NCBI RefSeq assembly: GCF_014699055.1
Contig: NZ_JACXAC010000003.1
Span: 558,001 to 622,000 of the forward strand
DNA: 64,000 nt
Source: Hymenobacter armeniacus
GTDB taxonomy: Bacteria > Bacteroidota > Bacteroidia > Cytophagales > Hymenobacteraceae
Reading direction: 5' to 3'
Of the stretch, positions 8,261-17,866 are shown piece after piece. The translations under genes were made by a program, and so were the position numbers. Positions within the stretch are counted from its first letter, which is position 1. Each line of letters opens with the position of its first letter. Below the pieces are notes generated by a model. That model did not search any database, was not told the DNA's origin, and worked only from the letters and a program-made list of their open reading frames with translations.

Positions 8261-11200
8261 CTAACTAGCCCCTGTTCGCAGCTTTCTATACACCTCAGCA
8301 GCAATGTATTTAACCGCCACGCCGCGCAGCTTTCCGCTGCCCAGTACCCTGCTAAACACTTCCTCGTTACCCTCCATGCGCTCCAGAAAGAGTGATTCGA
8401 GCATTTTTTCGACTACTTGCGTGAAATCAGGGAGGTTATTGGCCTGAGCTACTTCACGCAGGCGGCTGCTGGCTACCGCTGTTTCGGCTACTTGCTCGAA
8501 AAACAGTTGGTCAGCCAGCGTAAACTCAGTTCCGAACCGCTCATTGAGCCGGTCAATCAGCTCCGAGAGGTTGACTACCTGTTCGCGCCGCTCGGCAGTG
8601 CCCACCGCGCCCGGCCCGTAGAGTGGGGTCGGTTCGCCCACCCCCAGCGGAATGCTGCCTTCGCTCACCTTTTCGAGGCGGTAGTATTTCAGCGCTACGT
8701 CGTCATCTGCGCGGTAGCGCGGGTCGCTGTCGCGGCGCGGCAGCTTCGTGAGTAGAAAACGGGCATACACGTGCAGCTTCTCCAGTCCCGAGTCCTGATA
8801 GGGGATAATCTGAGCCAGAAAGGTGTAGAGGTTGCGGAAGCTAACGAGGTTGCTCTTGAACAGCACTTGGTCGGCTGGTGGCAAGGCTTCAAACCGCGCT
8901 ACTGCCTGGTCCAGCAGCGCATTTATGCGCTTGTGGTCCTGTGCTGAAGGTTCCAGTGGGCCGCGGCGGTACCATACTTCGCACAAGGCCGTTACCTCTT
9001 CAGGCTCCCACACGCGGGCCTCTTCCAGTCGATGCTGCAAGGCATACAGCTGATGCGGGTCGGGCTCATCACCTCGTTCGGTGGTTTCGTAGTAGGGCTT
9101 GAAGGCATTGAAAATCTCCTCCCGCTCATTCACAAAGTCGAGCACGAAAGTGTCCGTTTTGCCGTGCGCCGTGCGGTTGAGCCGGCTTAGCGTCTGCACG
9201 GCCTGGATGCCGGCCAAGCGCTTGTCCACATACATTGTATGCAGCAATGGCTGGTCGAAACCAGTCTGATACTTATCAGCTACCAGTAGTACTTGGTAGT
9301 CATCCGACGCAAAACGGTCGGGCAACTCGCTTTCCCGCAGGCCGTCATTCATGCCCGGCTCGGTGTAGCGGCTCCCCGCTAGGTCAGGGTCTTCCACAGT
9401 GCCTGAGAAGGCAACCAGCGAGCGAATATTAGTGTAGCCATTTTCTTTCACGTAGGCGTCGAAAGCCAGCTTGTAGCGCACAGCGTGCAGGCGCGAGCTG
9501 GTGACCACCATGGCCTTGGCCCGGCCTCCGATGCGGTGAATGACATAGCGCTTGAAGTGCTCCACTATCACTTCTACCTTTTGGGCAATGTTGTAGGGGT
9601 GCAGGCTCATGAAGCGGGCCAGACCCAGCGCCGCTTCCCGCCGGGGCAGCTCGGGGTCGTCCTGCGTGCGCTTCACCAGACCGTAATAGGTCTGGTACGT
9701 GGTATAGTTGGCCAACACGTCCAGAATGAAGCCTTCCTCAATGGCTTGCTTCATCGAGTAGTGGTGAAACGGGGCTTTTCCATTGGGGCCCGGTTCATCA
9801 AACACGGCCAGAGTCCGGAACTTGGGCGTGGCCGTGAATGCGAAGTAACTGATGTTGGGCTGGCGCGGCCGTCGCATTAGGTCGCGCAGCAGTGCCTGCC
9901 GGGCTTCCTCGCTTAGCTCATCTTCGTCTAAGTCGAGTAGCTGGCCGGCCAGAGCTGCTTCGATGCCGTCCTGGTTCAGAATCTTGCGTAGCTCCTGTGC
10001 GGCCTCGCCACTCTGGCTGCTGTGGGCCTCGTCCACAATCACGGCGAAGCGTCGCCCCGCCGTCTGAATACGGACAGCCGGTCCCTTCTTTGCCAGGGTA
10101 TTGAGTGCCTGCGCGATGTAGGGGAACTTCTGGATGGTGCTGATAATGACGGGCACGCCCCCAGCCAACGCCTTGGCCAGCTGCTGCGTGTCCTCATCAA
10201 TCTTCTGTACCACGCCCTGTTTGTGCTCAAACTGATAAATGGCGTCCTGCAGCTGCCGGTCCAGCACCCGCCGGTCGGTTATCACCACCACCGTGTCAAA
10301 GACTCGTTCGTCCTGCGCATCGTGCAGGCTGGCCAGCCGGTGAGCAAGCCAGGCAATGGAGTTACTCTTGCCCGAGCCTGCCGAGTGCTGCACCAGGTAG
10401 TGCCGGCCCGCGCCTTGGTCGCGAGCCGCCGTTACCAGGGCCCGCACGGCTTGCAGCTGGTGGTAGCGCGGAAATATCAGGGTTTCCCGCCGCACGATGC
10501 GCACTACCTCGTCGGCACCGCGCACCTGGTGTTCGGTAGTTTGAATGTGAGCAAAGCGGGCAATGATGTCCATCATCGAGTCGCGCTGCAGCACTTCGTT
10601 CCACAGGTAGGCAGTGCGGTAGTCGCCATCGGCCGACGGTGGGTTGCCGGCCCCGTTGCGGTAGCCTTTGTTGAAGGGGAGGAAGTATGTGTCGGCGCCG
10701 GCCAGCCGAGTGGTCATCCACGCTTGGTCCGGGTCGAGGGCAAAGTGAACCAGCGCCCCCGACTTAAACCGAAACAGCGCATCCTGCGGATTGCGGTCGG
10801 TGCGGTACTGGTGTTGGGCGTGCTGGTAGTTCTGGCCACTCAGCGGGTTCTTCAGTTCCATGGTGGCCACCGGCAGACCATTGAGGGCCAGCACCACGTC
10901 CACGCTCTGGCCTGGCCGGCCCGGACTTGCATGTACTTGCCGATGCAGGCGCAGGCGGCTGAAGGCGTAGTGCTTCTGTGCATCCGGATTCAGCTGCGTA
11001 TTGGGCTTGAAAAAGGCCAGCCGCAGGGTTTTGCCGTAGCACTTGAAGCCTTGGCGCAGCACGTACAGCAGCCCTTTCGCTTCTAGCTCCTTGCCCAAAG
11101 CATCCAGTACTACGGTAGACCGGGTATCACCCAGCAGTCTGCCCAGATACTCCCACCGGGGAACCTGACTCTTGGCTAGAAAATCGAGCACATCCTCCGG

Positions 11201-11311
11201 GAACATTCCCCGCTCAGCGTCGAAAGCGGTGGTACCCGCCTCGTAGCCTCCGCCATCGTGCACGAGAGCTTGCTCGATAGCTGTTTCGAAACTTATTTCC
11301 CGGTGTATCAT
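8261..11311 (-). CDS. hsdR: Type I restriction enzyme, R subunit (HsdR)
   Basis: The motor and nuclease subunit of a type I restriction-modification complex, 1016 aa, the normal size. The N-terminal PD-(D/E)xK nuclease is seen as D138 and E152-L-K154 (VDVVLALNGLPVATMELK). The translocase has Walker A AGSGKS at 311-316, DEAH at 427-430, FTATP motif III near residue 495 and a VADKYQTGFDQP motif later. The C-terminal helical region would contact the methylase core. Its ATG overlaps the hsdS stop by 4 bp, indicating translational coupling. It cuts DNA lacking the host's modification after ATP-driven translocation. Confidence 0.95.
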   Translation of the reverse strand: MIHREISFETAIEQALVHDGGGYEAGTTAFDAERGMFPEDVLDFLAKSQVPRWEYLGRLLGDTRSTVVLDALGKELEAKGLLYVLRQGFKCYGKTLRLAFFKPNTQLNPDAQKHYAFSRLRLHRQVHASPGRPGQSVDVVLALNGLPVATMELKNPLSGQNYQHAQHQYRTDRNPQDALFRFKSGALVHFALDPDQAWMTTRLAGADTYFLPFNKGYRNGAGNPPSADGDYRTAYLWNEVLQRDSMMDIIARFAHIQTTEHQVRGADEVVRIVRRETLIFPRYHQLQAVRALVTAARDQGAGRHYLVQHSAGSGKSNSIAWLAHRLASLHDAQDERVFDTVVVITDRRVLDRQLQDAIYQFEHKQGVVQKIDEDTQQLAKALAGGVPVIISTIQKFPYIAQALNTLAKKGPAVRIQTAGRRFAVIVDEAHSSQSGEAAQELRKILNQDGIEAALAGQLLDLDEDELSEEARQALLRDLMRRPRQPNISYFAFTATPKFRTLAVFDEPGPNGKAPFHHYSMKQAIEEGFILDVLANYTTYQTYYGLVKRTQDDPELPRREAALGLARFMSLHPYNIAQKVEVIVEHFKRYVIHRIGGRAKAMVVTSSRLHAVRYKLAFDAYVKENGYTNIRSLVAFSGTVEDPDLAGSRYTEPGMNDGLRESELPDRFASDDYQVLLVADKYQTGFDQPLLHTMYVDKRLAGIQAVQTLSRLNRTAHGKTDTFVLDFVNEREEIFNAFKPYYETTERGDEPDPHQLYALQHRLEEARVWEPEEVTALCEVWYRRGPLEPSAQDHKRINALLDQAVARFEALPPADQVLFKSNLVSFRNLYTFLAQIIPYQDSGLEKLHVYARFLLTKLPRRDSDPRYRADDDVALKYYRLEKVSEGSIPLGVGEPTPLYGPGAVGTAERREQVVNLSELIDRLNERFGTEFTLADQLFFEQVAETAVASSRLREVAQANNLPDFTQVVEKMLESLFLERMEGNEEVFSRVLGSGKLRGVAVKYIAAEVYRKLRTGAS

Positions 11312-12639
11312 GCCGCCTCGGCCGTTACGGCGGCGCGCACGTCTATTTGGCCAGTTACTGCGGCGGTGATGAGGGCGGTACGGTACTCTCTAAGCCATTT
11401 AATAGTTTGAACCGCTGTTTCTCTTGCCTTTGTTATTTGCCTGTCTGCTACTTGTAAAAATTGTACAATAGCCTCCTGCTCCTGTTTAGGAGGGAGTAGT
11501 ATTGTTAACTGCTTGGTCTTTTCCTGGTTTAAAATTCCGATTGTGCTTGCATTGGACATTAATTTTATTTCGCTGTTACTAGCAATTAAAAAGTATGCTA
11601 GAAAGTAGCTACTTAATTCTGCAATGGGTACTACAGCATTTATTTGTTGGTTTGCTGAACAAGAGTTTTCGCTAACGCTTACTTTTCCAAGCGTAGCTCC
11701 AATGCCAACTAGCATTACACTATCGGCCGGAAACAACACAGCATCACCGGAGGCAAATGCAGCAGTTGAGAGTTTTTTAGCCCCTGGTTTAAGTGGTAAT
11801 GCTCCGTCAAAATCACCTGGAGTATACCAGCTTACACCTTCATTTTCAAAATAATCAGGGCCATCAGAGGATGGGGTACCTCCTGTTTTTACTTTTTTGT
11901 TTAAATAGCGTAATCGTTTCTCCTCCCAGTGTGCTGGCACCTCACCCAGCCATGCCACCTCCGATTGACGCTTTGGCGCATTGGCATTCAACCCCTGAGT
12001 TACAGCCTGAGTGATGAGAGCCGTTCGCTTTTCTGTCAGCAATGCCAATAAGCATTTCTGGCGGGTTAGTAAAGCATCTATGTGTGCCGTTTTTTCGTCT
12101 AGAAACACAGAAATTAAGTTTTGTTCGGCTATTGACGGATACATCATGGGCAAACTCATAATGTCGGAAGCATTTGTTGCAGGGTAGCTAACCCCTGTGG
12201 AGACGGCAACAACTTGCGATACAAAAAACTCTGATTTGCAGAAGTATCCTAGAAATTCAGGCGCTAATTCTTCCCCTGGCCTAATCACGGCAAATCCGGT
12301 TGATACAATTAAGTTTTCCGGTGGATTCTTAATTGTCGCGACGGCCTTTAGGTAAGTTCTAACTGTCGAAACTATTGTGTCGCCATTCTGTACACGCCGA
12401 CGTGCCCGTGAAGGTGCTACATCAAAAATAAATTTGTCAGTTGCTGTTATACCGTCAATTAAATTGACACTAGAGATGTCAACGTATTCGACTTCCTGTA
12501 ATGGGTTGGTATCTTCGGGCAACACATCGTCATTACAGGTTGCCAAAAATTGCAGTCGTTTTATTTTCCAGTGCGAGGGCACCACTGGCACCCAGGGCAA
12601 TCCAGTTTCCCTTGTTTCTTGGTAGGAGGGGTAATTCAT
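11308..12639 (-). CDS. hsdS: Type I specificity subunit (HsdS)
   Basis: The 443-aa protein has two target recognition domains (about 15-170 and 225-380). Each is followed by a conserved helical spacer: SVFLDEKTAHIDALLTRQK near 180 and a similar VADRQITKARETAVQTIK near 395, each ending in a tyrosine/threonine-ALI segment (TALITQAVTQG and TALITAAVTGQ). These repeats set the distance between the two half-sites of the recognition sequence. The coding sequence is more AT-rich than hsdR and hsdM, as is common for specificity genes that exchange domains. The target site cannot be deduced. Confidence 0.95.
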   Translation of the reverse strand: MNYPSYQETRETGLPWVPVVPSHWKIKRLQFLATCNDDVLPEDTNPLQEVEYVDISSVNLIDGITATDKFIFDVAPSRARRRVQNGDTIVSTVRTYLKAVATIKNPPENLIVSTGFAVIRPGEELAPEFLGYFCKSEFFVSQVVAVSTGVSYPATNASDIMSLPMMYPSIAEQNLISVFLDEKTAHIDALLTRQKCLLALLTEKRTALITQAVTQGLNANAPKRQSEVAWLGEVPAHWEEKRLRYLNKKVKTGGTPSSDGPDYFENEGVSWYTPGDFDGALPLKPGAKKLSTAAFASGDAVLFPADSVMLVGIGATLGKVSVSENSCSANQQINAVVPIAELSSYFLAYFLIASNSEIKLMSNASTIGILNQEKTKQLTILLPPKQEQEAIVQFLQVADRQITKARETAVQTIKWLREYRTALITAAVTGQIDVRAAVTAEAA

Positions 12640-12728
12640 AAACTCGGTAAGTGCTGCCGTAAATGATTTTGTCTGTTCCTCCTTATTTGCTTTTAATCAG
12701 AGCGTAGCCAAAGGAGTACTGTTTGTTT

Positions 12729-14912
12729 TTACACCATTTCACGTAGCAGTCCCAATATCTCCATTTCCAGACCTTTGATGTCGCCTTCAATATTTGGCAG
12801 TGGCCGGGGAGGCGCATAAGAGTAGAAGTGGCGGGTCAATGGGATTTCATAACCAAGCTTGGTCTTGGTATAATCAACCCAAGCATCAGGCCAATGCGGT
12901 ATTACTTCACGCTCGAAGTAAGCTTCACAGTGAGACTGTGCCAGATGCAGCAGGTCGGTTGGGTCAGCATCCTTCGCATAATCAAACGGCAGCTTAGCCG
13001 GCAGGCCAGCGGGTAATGTCACCAGTTCGGAATCGCGCAATTCGGCATCGGCCACGGGTGCCCCGTTGCGGCTGCGAATGATATCGGCTTTTGGGTCGCG
13101 TTGCGAAAGGCCGGCCACAAGCACCTTCTTTTCTGAAAGGTCCAGCTTAATCTTTTTCTTTTTGTCCGCATGCATGCGACCAACAACTGCGTCCAACTCA
13201 GCCTCAAAGTCAGCTTGATTACGGAATATCCGCCCATCTTCGAAGCTTTCTAGCACCCTTAGTAAGTACTCTTGATGTAGCTGGCCATGAAACACTTCTT
13301 CATCGTGGGCATGAGTTCCAGGTTTCTTCTTGCTTGTCGCCAGCTTCTTAAACTCATTATGCTCTTTCAATTGGGCTATTCGCTCCTCGTTTACCTGGAA
13401 GTTGAGGCGTAGCGGCCGTTCCACCGTCAGCCGCAGATAGCCAAACTCGTGGTTGTCGAATATTTTGCTGCACACCCGCTCCTTGCCGTCCACCATTGCG
13501 GTGCCACCATCCTTGTTTTCGGCATACAAGCGCGTAATTTCCGCCAGCTGATTGGGCCGCCCCTCTGTGCCGTCGCCAATTTCATTGCGCTTGCTGCCCA
13601 GGCTCTTCTTCATCTTCACGTATTGCCCAGTTGCATCAATGAGCTGCACTTTTCCCTGGCGCACGGCTGGCTTGCGGTTACTCACCAGCCAGATGTAGGT
13701 ATATATGCCCGTGTTGTAAAACAGCTGGTCGGGGAGAGCCACCACGGCATCGAGCCAGTCATTCTCGATTATCCAGCGGCGCGTATTGCTTTCACCCGAG
13801 CCCGGTTCCCCCGCAAACAGCGGCGAGCCGTTGAACACCACGGCGATTTTTGAGCCTGGTCCCCCCGCATCAGGGCCAGGGTGCCGCTTGCTCAGCATGT
13901 GCAGCAGGAACAGCAGCGCCCCATCAGAAATACGTGGCAGTCCTGGCCCGAAACGGCCCGAGAATCCTAGCTTCTGGTATTCTGCTTCCACCGTCTCTTT
14001 CTCGGGCTTCCACTCCACACCAAAAGGCGGGTTGGCCAGCATGTAATGAAACAACTGGTCGGCCAACAAGTCGCCGCCGCCCTTCTTCGTGCCCAGCGTG
14101 TTGCCGAACTTGATGTTGTCCACCGGCTCATCTTTGATAAGCAGGTCCGAGCAGCAAATAGCGTATGATTCCTCGTTGTATTCCTGGCCAAACAAGGTCA
14201 GTTCCGCATCCGGGTTCTGCGCCTTAATGTGCTCCTCCGATATAGAAAGCATCCCGCCAGTACCGCAGGTAGGGTCATAAATGGTGCGGGCAATGCCACG
14301 GCGGTATAGTTCTTCGTCACCGGTATACGCCAAGTCTGCAATCAGGCGAATTACCTCGCGGGGCGTGAAATGGTCCCCCGCTTCCTCGTTGGCCTGCTCA
14401 TTAAAGCGCCGCACTAACTCCTCAAACAACTGCCCCATATCGGCATTGTCAAGCGTCGACGGATGAAGGTCAATGTTCGCAAATTCCTTGATGATGAGAT
14501 ACAGCCGGTCCTTCTTATCCAGTTCCTCAATCTCTAACTCAAACTTGAACATCTCGAAAATCTCGCGCACCTTGGGCGAGAAGCCCTGAATGTAGTTGGT
14601 CAGGTTGGCAGCAATATTCTCCGGGTCATCCAGCAGTTTCCGGAACGTAAACGGGCTCACATTATACAGTGGGGCCTGCTTTCGCGAAGGGTCAGCCACG
14701 CGGGCCAGTACCGGCCGCATCGCCGGCTCTGACATGCTCTTGGCGGTCAGGCGTGCAAACTCCGCCAGTACGGCGTCCTTGGTAGGCTCCAGCACGCAGT
14801 CGAGGCGGCGCAGTACCGTGAGCGGCAACATCACCTTGCGGTATTGGGGTGGGCGGTAAGGTCCCCGCAGCTTGTTGGCTACGGTAAAAATGAAATTGGC
14901 TATGTCGGACAT
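12729..14912 (-). CDS. hsdM: Type I N6-adenine methylase (HsdM), long form
   Basis: The 727-aa protein has the HsdM N-terminal helical domain, SAM motif I DPTCGTGGM at 213-221 and catalytic motif IV NPPFG at 294-298. It methylates adenine at the HsdS-defined site to protect host DNA. HsdM proteins are more often near 500 aa; here about 200 extra residues follow the catalytic core, including a Lys-rich segment (ADKKKKIKLDLSEKK) and a C-terminal ETMHFYSYAPPRPL-like end that occurs in a known long HsdM subfamily. It is separated from hsdS by 89 bp. Confidence 0.95.
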   Translation of the reverse strand: MSDIANFIFTVANKLRGPYRPPQYRKVMLPLTVLRRLDCVLEPTKDAVLAEFARLTAKSMSEPAMRPVLARVADPSRKQAPLYNVSPFTFRKLLDDPENIAANLTNYIQGFSPKVREIFEMFKFELEIEELDKKDRLYLIIKEFANIDLHPSTLDNADMGQLFEELVRRFNEQANEEAGDHFTPREVIRLIADLAYTGDEELYRRGIARTIYDPTCGTGGMLSISEEHIKAQNPDAELTLFGQEYNEESYAICCSDLLIKDEPVDNIKFGNTLGTKKGGGDLLADQLFHYMLANPPFGVEWKPEKETVEAEYQKLGFSGRFGPGLPRISDGALLFLLHMLSKRHPGPDAGGPGSKIAVVFNGSPLFAGEPGSGESNTRRWIIENDWLDAVVALPDQLFYNTGIYTYIWLVSNRKPAVRQGKVQLIDATGQYVKMKKSLGSKRNEIGDGTEGRPNQLAEITRLYAENKDGGTAMVDGKERVCSKIFDNHEFGYLRLTVERPLRLNFQVNEERIAQLKEHNEFKKLATSKKKPGTHAHDEEVFHGQLHQEYLLRVLESFEDGRIFRNQADFEAELDAVVGRMHADKKKKIKLDLSEKKVLVAGLSQRDPKADIIRSRNGAPVADAELRDSELVTLPAGLPAKLPFDYAKDADPTDLLHLAQSHCEAYFEREVIPHWPDAWVDYTKTKLGYEIPLTRHFYSYAPPRPLPNIEGDIKGLEMEILGLLREMV

Positions 14913-14996
14913 GGGTACTTCTCGGCTCAGGTATGGCCGGTTATGGCTGGTAGTCGGATGGGATGGGTTGGGAGGAGCGCTGCTGGTAAGTGCTTT

Positions 14997-16649
14997 TTAT
15001 TCCGAAGGCGAACCGTCCGGAGCAGGAAACTCGATTGAGGGTGCCTCAGCTTCACGGCTCACCTGTTGAGTTATGTCAGCTAGTGAGGTTTTGCGTCCCC
15101 TTAGTGAGCCAGCGGCCGGCGCTTTAGCTCTCGGGGCTGCGGCCTTTGAGCCGTCCTTAGGTGCAGCCGCTTTGCGGCCCCCCTTGGCCGTAGACTTGCT
15201 GGCTATTGGCTCAGTTGCTTGATAACTGGCAGCTTCGTGAGTTATGCTAGTTTCGTTTTGTGGACTAACGGGTACTGCACTAGATGCCGGCTTTTCATCA
15301 GTCATCCATGGCAGCTGTTGTGGGGCGAATAGGTCAGGAGCCTTCGGCTTTTGCGGAGCAACTTGTAACTCAACAGTTACAGCAGGCTCATCGGGCCGAA
15401 TTTCTGCAGGTCGGGGCGCAGGCGTGGTATTCGGCACTTTGAAGGTGATAGGTGCTTTAACAGCCGTATCGGGCTTGGAATCAATGTTATTGACTCGGGT
15501 AAGTTTTCGCCCGTTATCCTGGAATAAGGGGATTTGCATTACCTCGTAGTAAGCCCCTGAAATCTTATCAAAAGTTAAAAATCCTCCTAATAGCTGTAGG
15601 GCAACCCTTGTTTCGGATGGATAATGGTCGGCCGTTCGACGAATTACCTCCAGCAAAGTTCTACTAAACTGATATTCCTCAGTGGCAAACTCTTGTCGAA
15701 GTTTCAGATAAAGGAAGGCGCTTAAGTACTTCCGCAGTCCATTACTTGGGTCAGTTAATGACTGACGCAACTTCTCGGCCCACTCAACTTGTAAAAGCAG
15801 TTGGGTTACTTTTTCACGAGCAGAAGCCACTTTGTTGGCTTCCAGTGCTCTGTAAAATCCCGTCGCTTCAAAGCCGTTATCGTGTCCTCGGTTACCATCG
15901 CGCCCGCTTAGGCTGCGATAGAACACTACACATAGGTCATATAAGTAGCCGTAATCGTTTTTGGGGAAGGGCTCATACCGGTCATAGGTAATAAGATGCA
16001 CCCAGAACGAGTCGTCCGATTGAATTTCGCGTCGCCCGAGCCGTATTGCAACAGCCTTCGCTACATCTTGTAATAGCTCTTCATCAAGACGCTCATCGGG
16101 GAACCCGGCAATTTCTAGAAGTGCTTCGCTTCCCAACCGGGTCTCGGACGTCAATAACCGTTGGTCGGCCTGTTCTGCCACAGACTCAAACACCGCGGGT
16201 TGACGCTTAATGCGAGGGTCTAAACGGGACGCCAGCAGTTGTCCGGCTTGTGTAGTAAGTGGATATAGACGCCGGACGTGCGCAATGTTCAGCCTGATAT
16301 TTCCGCTCGCAGTAGGCTGCTTATTCAACTCCGCAGCCAAGGTGTCAAAAGCTGCTTGGGCCACTGAGCTAAGTTGTGGATAGTGTGCACCCATACTAGG
16401 GGCACTGGCTATTTGTAGAGAAGCCTTGCTCTGCTCTGGCAATTCAATGTCCAACAGAACTACCTCATCAGCTGTACTAAAGGCTGGCATTTTAGCCAGT
16501 AGGTTTGCCTTTGGTACATCAGGGTGCCCTGTGGTTGAGTCCCTTTCATAAGGGACCCACTCGTCGGAGCTGACCTCAATGAAGCCAAATTGATACAGCA
16601 GGTTAAAGCGAAGCCTATATATAGGCAGAAGGGCGCGTTGAGCAGCCAT
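14997..16649 (-). CDS. Unknown 550-aa protein linked to helicase and Hsp70 genes
   Basis: I do not recognise a family. Residues 1-400 look globular and alpha-helical, with phrases such as DRYEPFPKNDYGYLYDLCVVFYRSL near 215 and ATGFYRALEANK near 255. Residues about 400-550 are a Pro/Ala/Ser/Lys-rich low-complexity tail (for example KSTAKGGRKAAAPKDGSKAA) that is probably disordered and could bind nucleic acid. The ATG lies 3 bp after the helicase stop, so the two genes are tightly coupled, and hsdM follows after 84 bp. No catalytic motif is visible. It may be the adaptor or sensor of a helicase-Hsp70 unit. Confidence 0.75.
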   Translation of the reverse strand: MAAQRALLPIYRLRFNLLYQFGFIEVSSDEWVPYERDSTTGHPDVPKANLLAKMPAFSTADEVVLLDIELPEQSKASLQIASAPSMGAHYPQLSSVAQAAFDTLAAELNKQPTASGNIRLNIAHVRRLYPLTTQAGQLLASRLDPRIKRQPAVFESVAEQADQRLLTSETRLGSEALLEIAGFPDERLDEELLQDVAKAVAIRLGRREIQSDDSFWVHLITYDRYEPFPKNDYGYLYDLCVVFYRSLSGRDGNRGHDNGFEATGFYRALEANKVASAREKVTQLLLQVEWAEKLRQSLTDPSNGLRKYLSAFLYLKLRQEFATEEYQFSRTLLEVIRRTADHYPSETRVALQLLGGFLTFDKISGAYYEVMQIPLFQDNGRKLTRVNNIDSKPDTAVKAPITFKVPNTTPAPRPAEIRPDEPAVTVELQVAPQKPKAPDLFAPQQLPWMTDEKPASSAVPVSPQNETSITHEAASYQATEPIASKSTAKGGRKAAAPKDGSKAAAPRAKAPAAGSLRGRKTSLADITQQVSREAEAPSIEFPAPDGSPSE

Positions 16650-16652
16650 AGA

Positions 16653-17837
16653 TTAGAAGTCGTAAGTAGCAGCCTGTGGTTGAGCAGTTGCCGTCGGTGC
16701 ATCTGTTATTTCAAACATGGTGCAGTCACCGGCCAACGTGTCCACCATGCTACTGCGGGTACCGCAGTAAGTCAGAACCAGATTTTTGCGGCTGCGAGTC
16801 ATCGCTACCATGAAAAGCGTTTTGTCTTTGCCACCACCGTTCAGATGCAGGCCTGCCGATACCCAAGGCAAGTACACGTTTTCGTAGTCCAACCCTTTAG
16901 AGCTGTGATAGGTCATGACCGCCACCCGATGGTTCGTATAAGCTCCATCGAGTGTGCCAACCCCGTTACCGATGTATTCAAGCTTAATGCCTTGGGCATC
17001 CAGATGCCGGTTCATGGCTGCAAAATCTTCGTTTTTGCCCCAACGGTCAGGTACAACCGTCCAGGCAGGTTTGCCATTAAGCGTTAATATGGCGTTGCAA
17101 AATGCCGCGATGTTTTCCCGGAAAGGCAGAAGTATAACGGTCGACTCGCTTGCTTGAGCGCGCTTGCTGGACTCACGCCATACGTATTTGATTTCCCTGG
17201 CAACATCATTGGTGTAGCCCAGACGCACCTGTACATCGAGCTTGGTAGCATCACGACGGGCCCCGAGAATAGTGCCGCCAATTAGGCTGCTGACCATCTT
17301 AATAATGGACCGTGTCAATCGGTAAATCGTCGGTAACTCGTGAGACTGCCCGCCCAGCAGATTCCCTATCTCCTCAGGCCTCACTACCGGCTCACGGGTT
17401 TTGGGGTCGCGGTCGTAAATTGACTGCTGCGAGTCGCCCGCCACAATGACCCTCTTTGCCTTATTCCGCAGCAGCGTTATCATGCTGGATGGCAAATCCT
17501 GTACTTCGTCACAAAACAGCAAGTCAAACTGCTGACTGGTATTTTGCAGTTCGTAGTACGTCATTACGGGTACCTGAATACCAAATTCTTTCTCTACCCC
17601 AAGCTCATTAAGGCCGGTTCGTATCAAATCCACTAAGGCCCGTGTGAACAGCACGACGCCAACTTTCAGATTCTTGTTTTCAACAAGTTTATCACGAAGG
17701 CCGTGAACCAGCAGCACCGATTTGCCACTGCCAGCGTGACCCTTTATCCAGACGTTGCCGCTACCACCTCTAATGTGGCGCGTAATCAACTCCTCCTGGT
17801 CGCTGTCCAGCTTCGTGCGTTGAACCATCCATTTCAT
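16653..17837 (-). CDS. Compact SF1 (UvrD/Rep-like) helicase
   Basis: The 394-aa protein has Walker A GHAGSGKS at 33-40, Walker B FCDEVQD near 108-114, motif III GDSQQSIYD near 134-142, motif V MTYHSSKGLDYENVYLP and motif VI VAMTRSRKNLVLTY. It is much shorter than UvrD (about 720 aa) and lacks the large 1B/2B insertions, so it is a minimal SF1 ATPase like those fused or linked to other defence components. It starts 29 bp after the Hsp70-like gene stop and ends 3 bp before the 550-aa gene. It probably moves on or remodels DNA or RNA. Confidence 0.85.
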   Translation of the reverse strand: MKWMVQRTKLDSDQEELITRHIRGGSGNVWIKGHAGSGKSVLLVHGLRDKLVENKNLKVGVVLFTRALVDLIRTGLNELGVEKEFGIQVPVMTYYELQNTSQQFDLLFCDEVQDLPSSMITLLRNKAKRVIVAGDSQQSIYDRDPKTREPVVRPEEIGNLLGGQSHELPTIYRLTRSIIKMVSSLIGGTILGARRDATKLDVQVRLGYTNDVAREIKYVWRESSKRAQASESTVILLPFRENIAAFCNAILTLNGKPAWTVVPDRWGKNEDFAAMNRHLDAQGIKLEYIGNGVGTLDGAYTNHRVAVMTYHSSKGLDYENVYLPWVSAGLHLNGGGKDKTLFMVAMTRSRKNLVLTYCGTRSSMVDTLAGDCTMFEITDAPTATAQPQAATYDF

Positions 17838-17866
17838 AAGCTTGCAGAGTAATAAAAGGTGAAGGA

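Noticed and set aside
10022..11086. 354-codon + strand frame
   Set aside because: Antisense to hsdR, whose nuclease and helicase motifs are intact; the translation has no domain.
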